Positions 23,958 through 33,824 are shown, counted from the first letter of the stretch. The stretch is 64,000 nucleotides of DNA from Phyllobacterium sp. 21LDTY02-6 (GCF_023554255.2 NZ_JAMJWD020000003.1:1-64000), one strand, 5' to 3'. Numbers and translations: made by a program. The notes: generated by a model not told the origin, from the sequence alone.

Positions 23958-26234
23958 GTGCCCACACGCGAACAGACTACCGGCCCCCGCGTGATGCTGA
24001 AGCGGCTTCGCGAACTCATGGCGGAGGCGCTTGAGCCGCAGGACAGGCTCGACCGTATCGTGCGCGACATCGCGCAGAATATGGTTGCGGAAGTGTGTTC
24101 CATCTACGTGCTGCGCTCGGACGGCGTGCTCGAACTCTATGCGACGGAAGGCCTCAATCCCTCGGCCGTCCATCTGGCGCAACTGCGCCTCGGCCAGGGT
24201 CTCGTCGGTACGATCGCGGCGAGCGCGCGGCCGCTCAACCTGACCGATGCGCAGACCCATCCCGCCTTCGCCTACCTGCCGGAAACGGGGGAAGAGATCT
24301 ACAATTCCTTCCTCGGCGTGCCGATCCTGCGTGCCGGGCGCACGCTCGGCGTTCTCGTCGTCCAGAACAAGACCAAGCGCGTCTACCGCGAAGACGAGGT
24401 CGAGGCACTGGAAACGACCGCCATGGTCCTCGCCGAGATGGTGGCGGCAGGCGGCCTGACCCGGCTGGCGCGTCCCGGCGTCGAGCTCGACATGGGCAAG
24501 CCCATGAGCTTCAGCGGCACCGCCTTCAATGATGGCGTCGGCCTTGGCCATGTGGTGCTGCACGAGCCGCGCATCGTCGTGACCAACCTGTTCAATGAAG
24601 ACATCGATGCCGAGGTCAAGCGGCTGGAGAATTCGCTCGGCTCGCTGCGCATTTCCATCGACGACATGCTTTCGCGCCGCGACGTCGCCTTCGAGGGCGA
24701 ACACCGCGAGGTTCTCGAAGCCTACCGCATGTTCGCCCACGATACCGGCTGGGTGCGGCGTCTCGAGGAGGCCATCCGCAACGGCCTGACCGCCGAAGCG
24801 GCGGTGGAAAAGGTCCAGAGCGACACGCGCGCGCGCATGATGCACCTGACCGATCCCTACATGCGCGAGCGCCTCAGCGATTTCGACGATCTTGCCAACC
24901 GCCTGCTGCGGCAGCTGATGGGACGCGACGTCAAGACCATGGCGGGCTCGCTGGCCAAGGATGCGATCATCATCGCGCGGTCCATGGGGGCCGCCGAGCT
25001 TCTCGATTATCCGCGCGAACGCCTGCGGGGCCTCGTTCTCGAAGACGGCGCGGCGACCAGCCATGTGGTGATCGTTGCCCGCGCCATGGGCATTCCCGTT
25101 GCCGGCCAGGTCAAGGGCGTCGTCTCCATGGCCGAAAACAACGATCCTGTCATCGTCGATGGCGATGACGGCCGCGTCCATCTGCGCCCGCAGGCGGATG
25201 TGGAGGCGGCCTATTCGGAAAAGGTCCGTTTCCGCGCCAAGCGCCAGGCGCTCTACCGCGAATTGCGCGACCGCCCCTCGGTGACGAAGGACGGCGTGCC
25301 CATCACCCTGTTGATGAATGCCGGCCTGCTCGTCGACCTGCCGCAGCTCGCCGAGGCCGGCGCGGCGGGCATAGGGCTCTTCCGCACCGAACTGCAATTC
25401 ATGGTCGCATCGACGTTCCCGCGCGCCGAGCAGCAGGAGCGGCTTTATCGCTCGGTGCTCGATGCCGCCGGCGAGCGGCCCGTCACGTTCCGCACGCTGG
25501 ATATCGGCGGCGACAAGGTGCTGCCCTATTTCCGCAACACCGCCAACGAGGAAAATCCGGCCATGGGCTGGAGGGCGGTGCGGCTGACGCTGGACCGGCC
25601 CGGCCTGCTGCGCACCCAGGTGCGCGCGCTGCTGAAGGCGGCGGGCGGGCGCGAGCTGCGCCTGATGCTGCCGATGGTCACCGAAGTGGCGGAAGTGCGC
25701 AAGGCGAGCGAACTCATCAGCCGCGAGGTGCAGCATCTGTCGCGCTTCGCCCATGATCTGCCGACGCGCGTCAAGATCGGCGCCATGGTCGAAGTGCCGT
25801 CGCTGCTCTGGCAACTGGACGAGCTGATGTCCGTGGTCGATTTCGTGTCGGTCGGTTCGAACGATCTCTTCCAGTTCGTGATGGCCGTCGACCGGGGCAA
25901 TTCCATCATCGCCAACCGTTTCGACAATCTGTCCGTGCCCTTCCTGCGCGTGCTCCGGCACATCGTCGAGGCGGGGCAGCGCAACAATACCGATGTCACC
26001 CTATGCGGCGAGATGGCGGGCAAGCCGATATCCGCGATGGCCCTGCTCGGTCTGGGTTTTCGCTCCATTTCCATGTCGCCCGCCGCGATCGGCCCGATCA
26101 AGGCCATGCTCGGATCACTCGACGTGGGCGAGCTCAGCGTGCAGCTGGCCGAGGCGATGAATGGCCATGGCGACATGGGGTCGTTGCGGCATGTGCTGAC
26201 CAAGCATGCGGAGCGCGCGGGCATTTCTTTGTGA
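23958..26234 (+). CDS. ptsP: Phosphoenolpyruvate-protein phosphotransferase PtsP (EI-Ntr)
   Basis: 758 residues from a GTG with AGGAG seven bases upstream; the longer frame begins at an unsupported TTG. An N-terminal GAF domain (about 15-160) is followed by enzyme I. The phospho-accepting histidine is in DGAATSHVVIVARAMGIP, and the PEP-binding barrel has LFRTELQFM and the active-site cysteine in CGEMAGKP. EI-Ntr starts the nitrogen phosphotransferase relay (PtsP-NPr-PtsN), which senses glutamine and controls potassium and carbon-nitrogen balance. Position after lysC is conserved in the order. Confidence 0.95.
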   Translation: MPTREQTTGPRVMLKRLRELMAEALEPQDRLDRIVRDIAQNMVAEVCSIYVLRSDGVLELYATEGLNPSAVHLAQLRLGQGLVGTIAASARPLNLTDAQTHPAFAYLPETGEEIYNSFLGVPILRAGRTLGVLVVQNKTKRVYREDEVEALETTAMVLAEMVAAGGLTRLARPGVELDMGKPMSFSGTAFNDGVGLGHVVLHEPRIVVTNLFNEDIDAEVKRLENSLGSLRISIDDMLSRRDVAFEGEHREVLEAYRMFAHDTGWVRRLEEAIRNGLTAEAAVEKVQSDTRARMMHLTDPYMRERLSDFDDLANRLLRQLMGRDVKTMAGSLAKDAIIIARSMGAAELLDYPRERLRGLVLEDGAATSHVVIVARAMGIPVAGQVKGVVSMAENNDPVIVDGDDGRVHLRPQADVEAAYSEKVRFRAKRQALYRELRDRPSVTKDGVPITLLMNAGLLVDLPQLAEAGAAGIGLFRTELQFMVASTFPRAEQQERLYRSVLDAAGERPVTFRTLDIGGDKVLPYFRNTANEENPAMGWRAVRLTLDRPGLLRTQVRALLKAAGGRELRLMLPMVTEVAEVRKASELISREVQHLSRFAHDLPTRVKIGAMVEVPSLLWQLDELMSVVDFVSVGSNDLFQFVMAVDRGNSIIANRFDNLSVPFLRVLRHIVEAGQRNNTDVTLCGEMAGKPISAMALLGLGFRSISMSPAAIGPIKAMLGSLDVGELSVQLAEAMNGHGDMGSLRHVLTKHAERAGISL

Positions 26235-26241
26235 GGTTTGA

Positions 26242-27321
26242 ATGACGTCCATTCCGCAGGATCGCATGGATCAGCTGCTGAAGCGATTTTCCTTGATGGA
26301 AACGCAGATGGCCAGCAATCCCGATTCAGACACCTATGTCAAACTTGCGTCGGAATATGCGGAGCTGGAGCCCGTCGTGTTCAAGATCCGCGAATTGCTC
26401 GATGCGCAGAGCGAGGCCGATGGCTTGCAGAGCCTGCTCGACGATCCGGCGACGGATCGCGACATGCGCGAACTGGCCGAGGCCGAACTGCCGGATGTGA
26501 GCGAGCGCATCGACGGGCTGGAACAGGAAATCCAGGTGCTGCTGCTGCCGAAGGACGTCGCCGACGACCGCAGCGCCATCCTGGAAATCCGCGCCGGCAC
26601 CGGCGGATCGGAAGCCGCGCTCTTCGCCGGCGACCTGTTCCGCATGTATGAGCGCTACGCCGCCGACAATGGCTGGCGCGTGGAGCTGATTTCCGCCAGC
26701 GAGGGCGAGGCCGGCGGCTACAAGGAAGTCATCGCCATGGTCACCGGCAAGGGCGTTTTCGCCAAGCTCAAATTCGAATCCGGCGTCCACCGCGTCCAGC
26801 GCGTGCCCGATACCGAGGCGAGCGGCCGCATTCACACCTCCGCCGCCACGGTGGCGGTGCTTCCCGAAGCCGAGGATATCGATATCGACATTCGTCCCGA
26901 AGATATCCGCATCGATACGATGCGGGCGTCGGGATCGGGCGGGCAGCACGTCAATACGACCGATTCGGCCGTGCGCATCACGCATATTCCTTCCGGCATC
27001 GTGGTGGTCCAGGCGGAAAAGTCCCAGCATCAGAACAGGGCCCGGGCCATGCAGGTGCTGCGCTCGCGCCTCTTCGACATGCAGCGGCAGAAGGCCGACA
27101 GCGAACGATCCGAGGCAAGGCGCAGCCAGGTCGGTTCCGGCGACAGGTCCGAGCGCATTCGCACCTATAATTTCCCGCAGGGGCGGGTCACCGATCATCG
27201 CATAAACCTGACGCTCTACAAGCTCGACCGCATCATGGAAGGCGATCTCGGCGAATTGATCGGTGCGCTGATATCGGATTACCAGACGGCGCAGCTCGCC
27301 CAGCTCAACGAGAGCCACTGA
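26242..27321 (+). CDS. prfA: Peptide chain release factor 1
   Basis: 359 residues, the normal RF1 length. It has the catalytic GGQ (233-235, within [18 protein letters not shown]) and a PxT-type stop-codon tripeptide (PDT at 189-191, in [14 protein letters not shown]). It recognises UAA and UAG and triggers peptide release. It follows ptsP by 7 nt with GAGGT upstream and is directly followed by prmC, whose product methylates the GGQ glutamine. Confidence 0.97.
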   Translation: MTSIPQDRMDQLLKRFSLMETQMASNPDSDTYVKLASEYAELEPVVFKIRELLDAQSEADGLQSLLDDPATDRDMRELAEAELPDVSERIDGLEQEIQVLLLPKDVADDRSAILEIRAGTGGSEAALFAGDLFRMYERYAADNGWRVELISASEGEAGGYKEVIAMVTGKGVFAKLKFESGVHRVQRVPDTEASGRIHTSAATVAVLPEAEDIDIDIRPEDIRIDTMRASGSGGQHVNTTDSAVRITHIPSGIVVVQAEKSQHQNRARAMQVLRSRLFDMQRQKADSERSEARRSQVGSGDRSERIRTYNFPQGRVTDHRINLTLYKLDRIMEGDLGELIGALISDYQTAQLAQLNESH

Positions 27322-28197
27322 ATGACCGGGCGCAGCCGGAAACTTGCGGACCTCATCCGGCAGGCGAGGGACCATCTGGCACGGCAGGGGATTGCGTCGG
27401 CAGAGCTCGATGCGCGGCTGCTGGTGGAGTGGGCGACGGGCTGCGACCGCCTCGCCATGGTGCGGGAGCCGAATCGGCAAGCCGACATGGCAGAGGTCGA
27501 GCGGATCGACCGGGCGGTCGAGCGGCGAATCGCCGGGGAATCGGTGCATCGGATCATGGGATGGCGCGAATTCTTCGGCATGGAATTCGAACTGTCGGCG
27601 GATACGCTCGAACCACGCCCCGATACGGAGGCCCTGGTCGAGCTGGCATTGAGCTGGCTGACCTTGCGGGCCGGGCGCAACGGCAATGCGGTCGTGGTCG
27701 ATCTCGGTACGGGAACGGGGGCCGTCGCCCTTGCCCTGCTCCAGCATGTTCCGGGGCTTCAGGCCATAGGCGTGGACATATCCGCAGGCGCGCTGACGAC
27801 AGCGCGGGGCAATGCGAAACGCGCCGGTTTGTCGGCCCGCTTCGCCGCCATCCAATCGGACTGGTTCGCGCGGATAAGTGGTTCATTCGACATGATAATT
27901 TCCAATCCGCCCTATATAGTATCGGCGGAGATAGCGGGGCTGCAGAAGGAAGTTTCGATCCACGATCCGGCGCGCGCGCTCGATGGCGGGGCGGACGGAC
28001 TGGACGCCTATCGCAAGATTGCGCAGGGCGCGTCGCGGCATCTTGCGGAAGAGGGCAGGGTGGCGCTCGAGATCGGCGCGGGACAAAGGGCGGATGTCGA
28101 GCGGATTTTCGCCGAGGCGGGTTTCGTGCCGGATGGGCTTCGCCACGACCTTGGCGGGCACGAGCGGGCACTTCTCTTTGCCCGGGCTAAAAAATAA
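27322..28197 (+). CDS. prmC: Release factor glutamine N5-methyltransferase
   Basis: 291 residues; the ATG follows the prfA stop without a gap. The SAM motif is VVDLGTGTGAVALALL (125-140) and the catalytic NPPY is at 195-198, typical of PrmC/HemK. It methylates the GGQ glutamine of RF1 and RF2. The coupling with prfA is conserved widely in bacteria. Confidence 0.95.
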   Translation: MTGRSRKLADLIRQARDHLARQGIASAELDARLLVEWATGCDRLAMVREPNRQADMAEVERIDRAVERRIAGESVHRIMGWREFFGMEFELSADTLEPRPDTEALVELALSWLTLRAGRNGNAVVVDLGTGTGAVALALLQHVPGLQAIGVDISAGALTTARGNAKRAGLSARFAAIQSDWFARISGSFDMIISNPPYIVSAEIAGLQKEVSIHDPARALDGGADGLDAYRKIAQGASRHLAEEGRVALEIGAGQRADVERIFAEAGFVPDGLRHDLGGHERALLFARAKK

Positions 28198-28483
28198 TGG
28201 AAAAAAGGCTTGGAATCTGCGCAGAAGATCGCTAGTTTCCGGGTACCGCTTTAAACCGACGACACTGGTTCTGCCAATCAAGCGATTGATCGGAAATCCC
28301 CAGAGTTTGAGTTCTCCTCGATGGTGTTCTGGAGAAAGCGTTTCTTGCGGAAGCACAAAAGTTTTTTGAACTTTGGATGCGATCGAAGCGCGGGGCGTGC
28401 TTCAGATCGGCATTTGAAAAGCGAGCTTTTTGACTCAAATGGTGAGCAAACAAGCGCCCCTGATTTTCTGAAAAGAGATAAGT
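28198..28483. other. Intergenic region prmC-DUF4167
   Basis: 286 bases, more AT-rich than the flanks, probably holding the promoter of the DUF4167 gene. No clear -35/-10 or RNA structure stands out. Confidence 0.4.
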
Positions 28484-29257
28484 ATGAGGCCAGTACAGCA
28501 GAATAGGCGCATGCGCGGACGCGGCAACAACAACCGCAGCAAGGGACCAAATCCACTATCGCGCAATTATGAAAGCAACGGCCCGGACGTGAAGATCCGT
28601 GGCAATGCCCAGCATATCGCCGAAAAATATGCCACTCTTGCACGCGACGCCCAAAGCGCGGGCGACCGTGTGATGGCGGAAAACTATCTCCAGCATGCCG
28701 AACATTACAATCGCATCATTCTCGCGGCCCAGGCCGCCGCGCCGGTCCAGTATCAGCGCGACGACCAGGACCAGGATGATGACGGTTCCTATGATGATGA
28801 CGGTCCGATCGCCGAGACCGAGCGTCAGGAACGGCCCGAGCGCCAGGATCGGCAGGAGAGGCAGGAACGGCAAGAGCGGCCGGAGCGACAGGACAGGCAG
28901 CCGCGGGTGAACCACGCCATCAATGGCAGCGGCCCGCAGCCGGTCATCGAAGGCACCCCCGCCGAGGTCGCCTATGATGACGACACGGCCAGCCAGCGCC
29001 AGCCGCAGGCACAGCCGGCACAGGCCGAAGCGCCCGAGGCTGCCGCGGCAGCGGACGAGGCCGCCGATGCGCCGAAGCCGGCAAGGCGCTCGACCCGTGG
29101 CCGTCGCCCGTCGCGTCCGCGCGAGGCACGGGCCGAGGAAGGCAATGGCGACGAGCCGTCGCCGGCAACGCGTGCCGAGGCGGCCAATGATCTGTCTCCG
29201 GCCAGCATCGTCGCCGAAGTGAAGAAGCGGCGCGCCGCCGCCGAATCGGACGTCTAG
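28484..29257 (+). CDS. DUF4167 domain-containing protein
   Basis: 257 residues. The N-terminal ~85 residues are the DUF4167 domain (RGRGNNNRSKGPNPLSRNYE, then YLQHAEHYNRII), conserved downstream of prmC across Hyphomicrobiales. The remainder is a low-complexity tail rich in Arg/Glu/Gln repeats (RQERPER units, about 108-150) and Ala/Pro, and is likely disordered. Basic, Asn/Gly-rich ends suggest RNA or ribosome association, but the function is not established. Confidence 0.88.
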   Translation: MRPVQQNRRMRGRGNNNRSKGPNPLSRNYESNGPDVKIRGNAQHIAEKYATLARDAQSAGDRVMAENYLQHAEHYNRIILAAQAAAPVQYQRDDQDQDDDGSYDDDGPIAETERQERPERQDRQERQERQERPERQDRQPRVNHAINGSGPQPVIEGTPAEVAYDDDTASQRQPQAQPAQAEAPEAAAAADEAADAPKPARRSTRGRRPSRPREARAEEGNGDEPSPATRAEAANDLSPASIVAEVKKRRAAAESDV

Positions 29258-29303
29258 GCGCCAGCGCATGCCGGCGGGTTGCCGCCGGACCTGAATTGAT
29301 TTC

Positions 29304-29340
29304 GAACCACCCGCCGTCACCGCCGGGTGGTTCTTTCATT
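29304..29340 (+). terminator. Terminator after the DUF4167 gene
   Basis: GAACCACCCG pairs perfectly with CGGGTGGTTC around a 10-nt loop and is followed by TTTCATTT. Confidence 0.7.
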
Positions 29341-29820
29341 TGATGCTGTGGGTGGATGAGCTTGTCGAAGCACGCAACAACAGTGTTGCAATCTCTTTTC
29401 CAGGGTGGTTGGCTCAGATGAGGGAAAGTAGAGTTTTGCAGGCTGGCGAACCTGAGAGCGTGCAGATGCTGTGAGGCTTTCAACTGCTGGCTCTCCCCTT
29501 TCTGCAAACAAATCAAACCCTCATGCTGAGCTTGTCGAAGCACGCACCATGCTGATGCAACCAAAAAAGGGATTGCACAAACGTTGCTGCGTCCTTCGAC
29601 AGGCTCAGGATGAGGGAAATTGGGGGGTGGCAGGGTTCTGGTTCTGTGAGCTCAATACCCGCCAACGCGGCAGGGCTATCACCATGCAATCAGATCACTC
29701 TCCCTCATGCTGAGCTCGTCGAAGGACGCACGACAGTTTTGCAATGATCCCCTTGTTCTGGTGCCTGCAAAAGCATCGTGCGTTCGATGGCTTGCCATGG
29801 GGAGCCGGAAGCACTCGCCC
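29341..29820. other. Noncoding spacer with repeat elements
   Basis: 480 bases with no gene. It contains one full MITE-like copy and two single ends (near 29352 and 29700) of the same family. Confidence 0.65.
29518..29616. repeat. MITE-like palindromic element, copy C
   Basis: Ends CCCTCATGCTGAGCTTGTCG and CTTCGACAGGCTCAGGATGA. The inner part carries GGGATTGCACAAACGTTGC, the reverse complement of the inner sequence of copies A and B, so this copy is in the opposite orientation. Confidence 0.8.
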
Positions 29821-30759
29821 TCAGGCGGCGAGTTCCGATCGCCAGGGCGGATTGGCGCCGGCGCGCGAAACGGTCACCGTGGCGGCCTTGATTCCGAGCG
29901 TCAGCGCCGCCTCGATCTGCCGGTCGGTCAGTTCGGCAAGTCCGGCTTTCGTCAGTGCGCCGTTCTCCTGCAGCGAAGCCAGAACACCGGCGGTGAACGT
30001 ATCGCCGGCGCCGACCGTATCGACCACGGCCACCCTTTGCCCCGGGACCTGCACGGCCTGCCGCTTCGTATAGCCGGTGGCGCCATCGGCGCCATGGGTG
30101 AGGAGGATCAGCTTCGGCCCGATGGCGTCGCCCTCGACCAGCCAGCGGCGCGCCACGTCTTCCAGCGATCCCACCTCGCCGAACCAGTTGAGATCTTCGT
30201 CGGAAACCTTGACGATGTCGGACATGGCGATCATCCGCCGCATGCGCGCGAGGTGCTTTTCCTTGTCCGGGATGAATCCCGGCCGGATGTTCGGGTCGAG
30301 GATGATGACGCGCTTCGCGTGTTCGCGCGCCATCAGCGCCTCATAGGTGCTGCCGCACGGCTCGGGAATGAGGCTGATCGCCCCGAATTGCAGCGCGGTC
30401 ACATTGGCGTCGAGTTCGGGCAGGTGCTCCGGCGCCAGCGAGCGGCCGGCGCTGTTCTCGTCGTAGAAGATATAGCTCGCCTGGCCATCGACCAGCCTTA
30501 CGAAGGCGAGGGTGGTCGGCTGCGGCGAAATATGCGCGTAGCGGCTGCCGACATGGTTCTGCGCGAGACTGTCGCGCAGCATCTGCCCGAAGAAATCGGA
30601 GGAAAGCCCGGAGTAGAATTCGGTCGGCACGCCGAGCCGGCCAAGGGCGACGGCGGTGTTGAACACCGCGCCGCCGACATAGGGGGAAAAGGCGGTTTCG
30701 CCGGCCTCGGTCACGCGCGGAAGCATGTCTATAAGGGCTTCGCCACAACATAAAATCAT
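29821..30759 (-). CDS. Fructokinase-like PfkB-family carbohydrate kinase
   Basis: 312 residues with the PfkB substrate motif GGAVFNTAVALGRLG (about 29-43) and the ATP/anion-hole signature DTVGAGDTFTAGVLA near 250, holding the catalytic aspartate. It phosphorylates a hexose, most likely fructose, given the neighbouring fructose transporter. The start ATG overlaps the FucU/RbsD stop as ATGA. It is transcribed with the mutarotase and the ROK repressor, divergent from frcBCA. Confidence 0.88.
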   Translation of the reverse strand: MILCCGEALIDMLPRVTEAGETAFSPYVGGAVFNTAVALGRLGVPTEFYSGLSSDFFGQMLRDSLAQNHVGSRYAHISPQPTTLAFVRLVDGQASYIFYDENSAGRSLAPEHLPELDANVTALQFGAISLIPEPCGSTYEALMAREHAKRVIILDPNIRPGFIPDKEKHLARMRRMIAMSDIVKVSDEDLNWFGEVGSLEDVARRWLVEGDAIGPKLILLTHGADGATGYTKRQAVQVPGQRVAVVDTVGAGDTFTAGVLASLQENGALTKAGLAELTDRQIEAALTLGIKAATVTVSRAGANPPWRSELAA

Positions 30760-31199
30760 TGAACAATCTCTCTTGGATAAATGACACCCTTGCGGATGAT
30801 AATATTGGCATAAAGGCGGGTTTCGCCCGTGGCAACGATCGTGTGTGCCGTTTTCACACGGGCGTAGAAATCGGCACCGGCCAAGGCGACGAGCCTGGCG
30901 CCCGGCGCATATTTTGCGCAGATCCGGTTCATTTCATCATGAACCGGGTCGGAAAGTTCCGGCTCGCCGCGAACCGAGGCCCTGAACAGCGGTTCGGCGA
31001 CGAAATCGTCCACCGGCAATATCTGCAGGATCGCTTCGAGGAGCGGAACGAGCGGAATGCCGTCGGCGCGCACCAGCCGCGTCGCATCCGTCTGCGCCGG
31101 ATAATTCGCATCGACGAGCGCGATCTCGTCGCCATGGCCCATGCTGCGCAGGGTCGCGAGCAGTTCCGGCCCGAGCAGGGGTGAAATGCCGATCAGCAT
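30756..31199 (-). CDS. RbsD/FucU-family sugar mutarotase
   Basis: 147 residues from the ATG at 31199, with GGAG five bases upstream. A longer frame reads through a His/Asp-rich tandem-repeat segment and is not credible. The family N-terminus MLIGISPLLGPELLATLRSM and GHGDEIALVDANYP are clear. RbsD/FucU proteins interconvert anomers or ring forms of sugars such as ribose or fucose. Here it probably supplies the sugar form used by the adjacent kinase or transporter. Confidence 0.87.
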   Translation of the reverse strand: MLIGISPLLGPELLATLRSMGHGDEIALVDANYPAQTDATRLVRADGIPLVPLLEAILQILPVDDFVAEPLFRASVRGEPELSDPVHDEMNRICAKYAPGARLVALAGADFYARVKTAHTIVATGETRLYANIIIRKGVIYPREIVQ

Positions 31200-31227
31200 G
31201 GCCGCTCCGTGGATTGTGCCGGTTGCA

Positions 31228-31287
31228 TCATGGCCCGCGCCATGGGGCGCGTCATGGGTCCCGTCATGGCCCGCATCATGGCTGGTC
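31228..31287. repeat. 12-bp tandem repeat, five units
   Basis: Units TCATGGCCCGCG, CCATGGGGCGCG, TCATGGGTCCCG, TCATGGCCCGCA, TCATGGCTGGTC. The array spans the end of the ROK gene (its stop is in the last unit) and the leader of fucU. Copy-number change here would alter the distance between the two genes. Confidence 0.7.
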
Positions 31288-32523
31288 GACCTTCCTGAAT
31301 ATCTTCTGGCCGAGGAGAAACCTGTCGGCAAGCGGCAGGCTGGCGGCGCCGAGAGCGCGCGCGTGAATGCCGACCGTTCCTTCAAGGATCACCGGCAGCT
31401 CGATGCCCTCGAGATCGAAGGTTTCGACATGGCCGCGAATGGCGGTGACGATCCGCGTGCGCACGTCGGCCGGCATCCAGCCATCGATGATCGCCGCTTC
31501 GAAATCGACCACCGAGGCCGAGGCAACGACCGCATGGGCGATCGCCCGCGCCGCATTGTCGATCCACTCGTCCAGTTCCGGCCCCATCGTGCCCCAGTCC
31601 TCCGGGGAGGTCCACAGCGGCGAGGGATCGCGGCGAAGACCGGTGACGACGCGCTCCAGCGTGGTGATGGAGGCGACATCGATCAGCTGGCGCACATGGT
31701 TGCCCTGGGGGGTGCCTTTGGGACTACCGGGCGCGGGGACCGGCATGGAACCCAGCGCCCCGGCATTGCCGCTGCGCCCCGCATAGAGGCTGCCATTGAT
31801 GACGATGCCGCCGCCGATAAACGAACCGATGAAGAAATAGACGAAATCGCTGATGTCCTTGCTCTGGCCGAAGACGAGCTCGGCGCCGCAGGCGGCCGTC
31901 ATGTCGTTCTGGAGATAGACCGGGAACGGGCAGATATCCTGGATCAGCTGCCTGACGTCGCAGCCCTTCCACTGGTCGAGCACGTCCTGCGGCGCGCCGA
32001 CCGTATCGGCCCACTTCCACAATTCGAAAGGCGCGGCAATGCCGAGGCCCGCCAGCCTTTCCCGCTGGCCCGGAGCCAGCCCCGCCAGCATTTCCTCTAT
32101 GCCGGCCTCGGCGATCGCAAGGATGTTGTCCGGCGCCGGATAATCATAGGGAACATGGCGCATCGCCCTGATATTGCCGACGAAATCGATCATGACGAGA
32201 TCGGCGCTCCGGCGCCCGATCTTCAGGCCGAAGAAGAACGCGCCTTCGGGATTGAGGGCCATGGGAACGAGCGGCTGGCCGATCCGTCCGCGCAGGGGAG
32301 CCTCGCGCCGCAGCAGTTCGTCCGCTTCCAGCATGCGCATGATGATCGAGCTGGTCTGGGCGGAGAGACCCGTCATGCGCGCAATGGCGGTCTTGGCGAG
32401 ACTGCCATGCTGGCGCAGCAGCGACAGCACGACCCGCTCATTGTGGTCGCGCATTCCGCTCTGGTTCGTGCCGTGGTGAAGCTGCGCACGCCGGGTGCCT
32501 TGCTCCGAGATACGGGTGCTCAA
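31276..32523 (-). CDS. ROK-family transcriptional repressor of the fructose locus
   Basis: 415 residues from a TTG preceded by GGAGGAG, giving the N-terminus STRISEQGTRRAQLHHGTNQ. The N-terminal winged helix (HNERVVLSLLRQHGSLAKTA, then LSAQTSSIIMRMLE) precedes a ROK sugar-binding domain with FIGSFIGGGIVINGSLYAG. This is the FrcR-type regulator found divergent from frcBCAK in rhizobia. The operator is probably the palindrome at 32571-32610. It likely represses both divergent units until sugar or sugar phosphate is present. Confidence 0.86.
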   Translation of the reverse strand: MSTRISEQGTRRAQLHHGTNQSGMRDHNERVVLSLLRQHGSLAKTAIARMTGLSAQTSSIIMRMLEADELLRREAPLRGRIGQPLVPMALNPEGAFFFGLKIGRRSADLVMIDFVGNIRAMRHVPYDYPAPDNILAIAEAGIEEMLAGLAPGQRERLAGLGIAAPFELWKWADTVGAPQDVLDQWKGCDVRQLIQDICPFPVYLQNDMTAACGAELVFGQSKDISDFVYFFIGSFIGGGIVINGSLYAGRSGNAGALGSMPVPAPGSPKGTPQGNHVRQLIDVASITTLERVVTGLRRDPSPLWTSPEDWGTMGPELDEWIDNAARAIAHAVVASASVVDFEAAIIDGWMPADVRTRIVTAIRGHVETFDLEGIELPVILEGTVGIHARALGAASLPLADRFLLGQKIFRKVDQP

Positions 32524-32570
32524 TGGTCTCCTCCCATCCGTCAGCGGGACAATGGCGGCGGCAATGGCCC

Positions 32571-32610
32571 CTGTCAATATTAAATCAGAGTGATTTATTA
32601 ATGTTGACAG
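32571..32610. promoter_or_regulatory. Operator/promoter palindrome between the ROK gene and frcB
   Basis: A perfect core TAAATCA-GAG-TGATTTA (32581-32597) lies within a wider imperfect palindrome whose outer arms are CTGTCAA (32571) and TTGACAG (32604). The TTGACA also serves as a candidate -35 for frcB. The AT-rich symmetric site fits a ROK repressor. Confidence 0.65.
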
Positions 32611-32752
32611 CGGGCACGGGGTGGTATTTCCTTGATGCAGCACTTGGCCGGGAGGATAACTGTCCGAGGTGTTGAGAGATTAACAGGGCGCCGGGTCAAC
32701 TGGCGTCAGCGCGGACAGGCGTGACCATGCCGTCCCAAGAGGAGGAAGTTGC

Positions 32753-33787
32753 ATGAACAGAGTAAGTTTTCTGAAATCGTCGGTATTCGGTGCTGCGGCC
32801 ATGGCGCTCGGCGCTTTTGCCGTTCCTGCGCAGGCTGCCGATGTGAGCGCCTGCCTGATCACCAAGACCGACACGAACCCGTTCTTCGTCAAGATGAAGG
32901 AGGGCGCGCAGGCCAAGGCCCAGGAACTCGGCGTCGAGCTGAAGGCCTATGCCGGCAAGATCGATGGCGATACCGAGAGCCAGGTCGCGGCCATCGAGAC
33001 CTGCATCGCCGATGGCGCCAAGGGCATCCTCATCACCGCTTCCGACACGGCCGGCATCGTCTCGTCGGTCAAGCTGGCGCGGGATGCCGGCGTCCTCGTC
33101 ATCGCGCTCGACACGCCGCTTGATCCTGTCGACGCGGCGGACGCCACATTCGCCACCGACAACCTGCTTGCCGGCGAACTCGTCGGCAAATGGGCGGCGG
33201 GAACCCTCGGCGACAAGGCCAAGGACGCCAAGGTCGCGTTCCTCAACCTCACGCCGTCGCAGCCTTCGGTCGACGTCCTGCGCGACCAGGGCTTCATGAA
33301 GGGCTTCGGCATCGACGTTGCCGACATCAACAAGATCGGCGATGAGAAGGACCCGCGCATCGTCGGCCACGACATCACCAATGGCAATGAGGAAGGCGGC
33401 CGCAAGGCGATGGAAAGCCTTCTGCAGAAGGACCCCGAGATCAACGTCGTGCACACGATCAACGAACCGGCCGCCGCCGGCGCCTATGAGGCGTTGAAGG
33501 CCGTCGGCAAGGAGAAGGACGTGCTCATCGTTTCGATCGATGGCGGCTGCCCGGGCGTGAAGAATGTCGAGGCAGGCATCATCGGCGCGACGTCGCAGCA
33601 ATATCCGCTGATGATGGCGGCGCTCGGCATCGAGGCGATCAAGAAATTCGCCGATACGGGCGAAAAGCCGAAGCCGACCGAAGGCAAGGACTTCTTCGAT
33701 ACCGGCGTCGCGCTCGTCACCGACAAGCCGGTCGACGGCGTCGAATCGATCAGCGTCAAGGATGGCCTGGCCAAGTGCTGGGGCTGA
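32753..33787 (+). CDS. frcB: Fructose ABC transporter substrate-binding protein FrcB
   Basis: 344 residues with a signal peptide ([17 protein letters not shown], cleavage about residue 28) and a pentose/hexose-type periplasmic binding fold ([19 protein letters not shown], and [20 protein letters not shown]). Strong GGAGGAAG ribosome site. It is closely like rhizobial FrcB, which binds fructose, mannose and ribose in the periplasm. A stem-loop follows the gene, suggesting higher expression of FrcB than of the membrane parts. Confidence 0.92.
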   Translation: MNRVSFLKSSVFGAAAMALGAFAVPAQAADVSACLITKTDTNPFFVKMKEGAQAKAQELGVELKAYAGKIDGDTESQVAAIETCIADGAKGILITASDTAGIVSSVKLARDAGVLVIALDTPLDPVDAADATFATDNLLAGELVGKWAAGTLGDKAKDAKVAFLNLTPSQPSVDVLRDQGFMKGFGIDVADINKIGDEKDPRIVGHDITNGNEEGGRKAMESLLQKDPEINVVHTINEPAAAGAYEALKAVGKEKDVLIVSIDGGCPGVKNVEAGIIGATSQQYPLMMAALGIEAIKKFADTGEKPKPTEGKDFFDTGVALVTDKPVDGVESISVKDGLAKCWG

Positions 33788-33801
33788 GCCTTTAACGGGC
33801 G

Positions 33802-33824
33802 GGCGCTCCCGACAAGGGAGCGCC
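33802..33824 (+). terminator. Intercistronic stem-loop frcB-frcC
   Basis: GGCGCTCCC-GACAA-GGGAGCGCC, a perfect 9-bp stem 15 nt after the frcB stop, with no U-run. Such hairpins in transporter operons stabilise the binding-protein mRNA or attenuate downstream expression. Confidence 0.65.

Noticed and set aside
23814-25961. 715-codon minus-strand open frame opposite ptsP
   Set aside because: Antisense shadow of a GC-rich gene; low-complexity His/Arg/Asp composition and no domain.
26326-27855. 509-codon minus-strand open frame across prfA/prmC
   Set aside because: Spans two well-supported genes on the opposite strand and has no family signature.
33802-33824. True transcription terminator ending the frcB transcript
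   Set aside because: Perfect hairpin but no U-run, and frcC has no evident promoter of its own; better read as an mRNA-stabilising or attenuating stem-loop.
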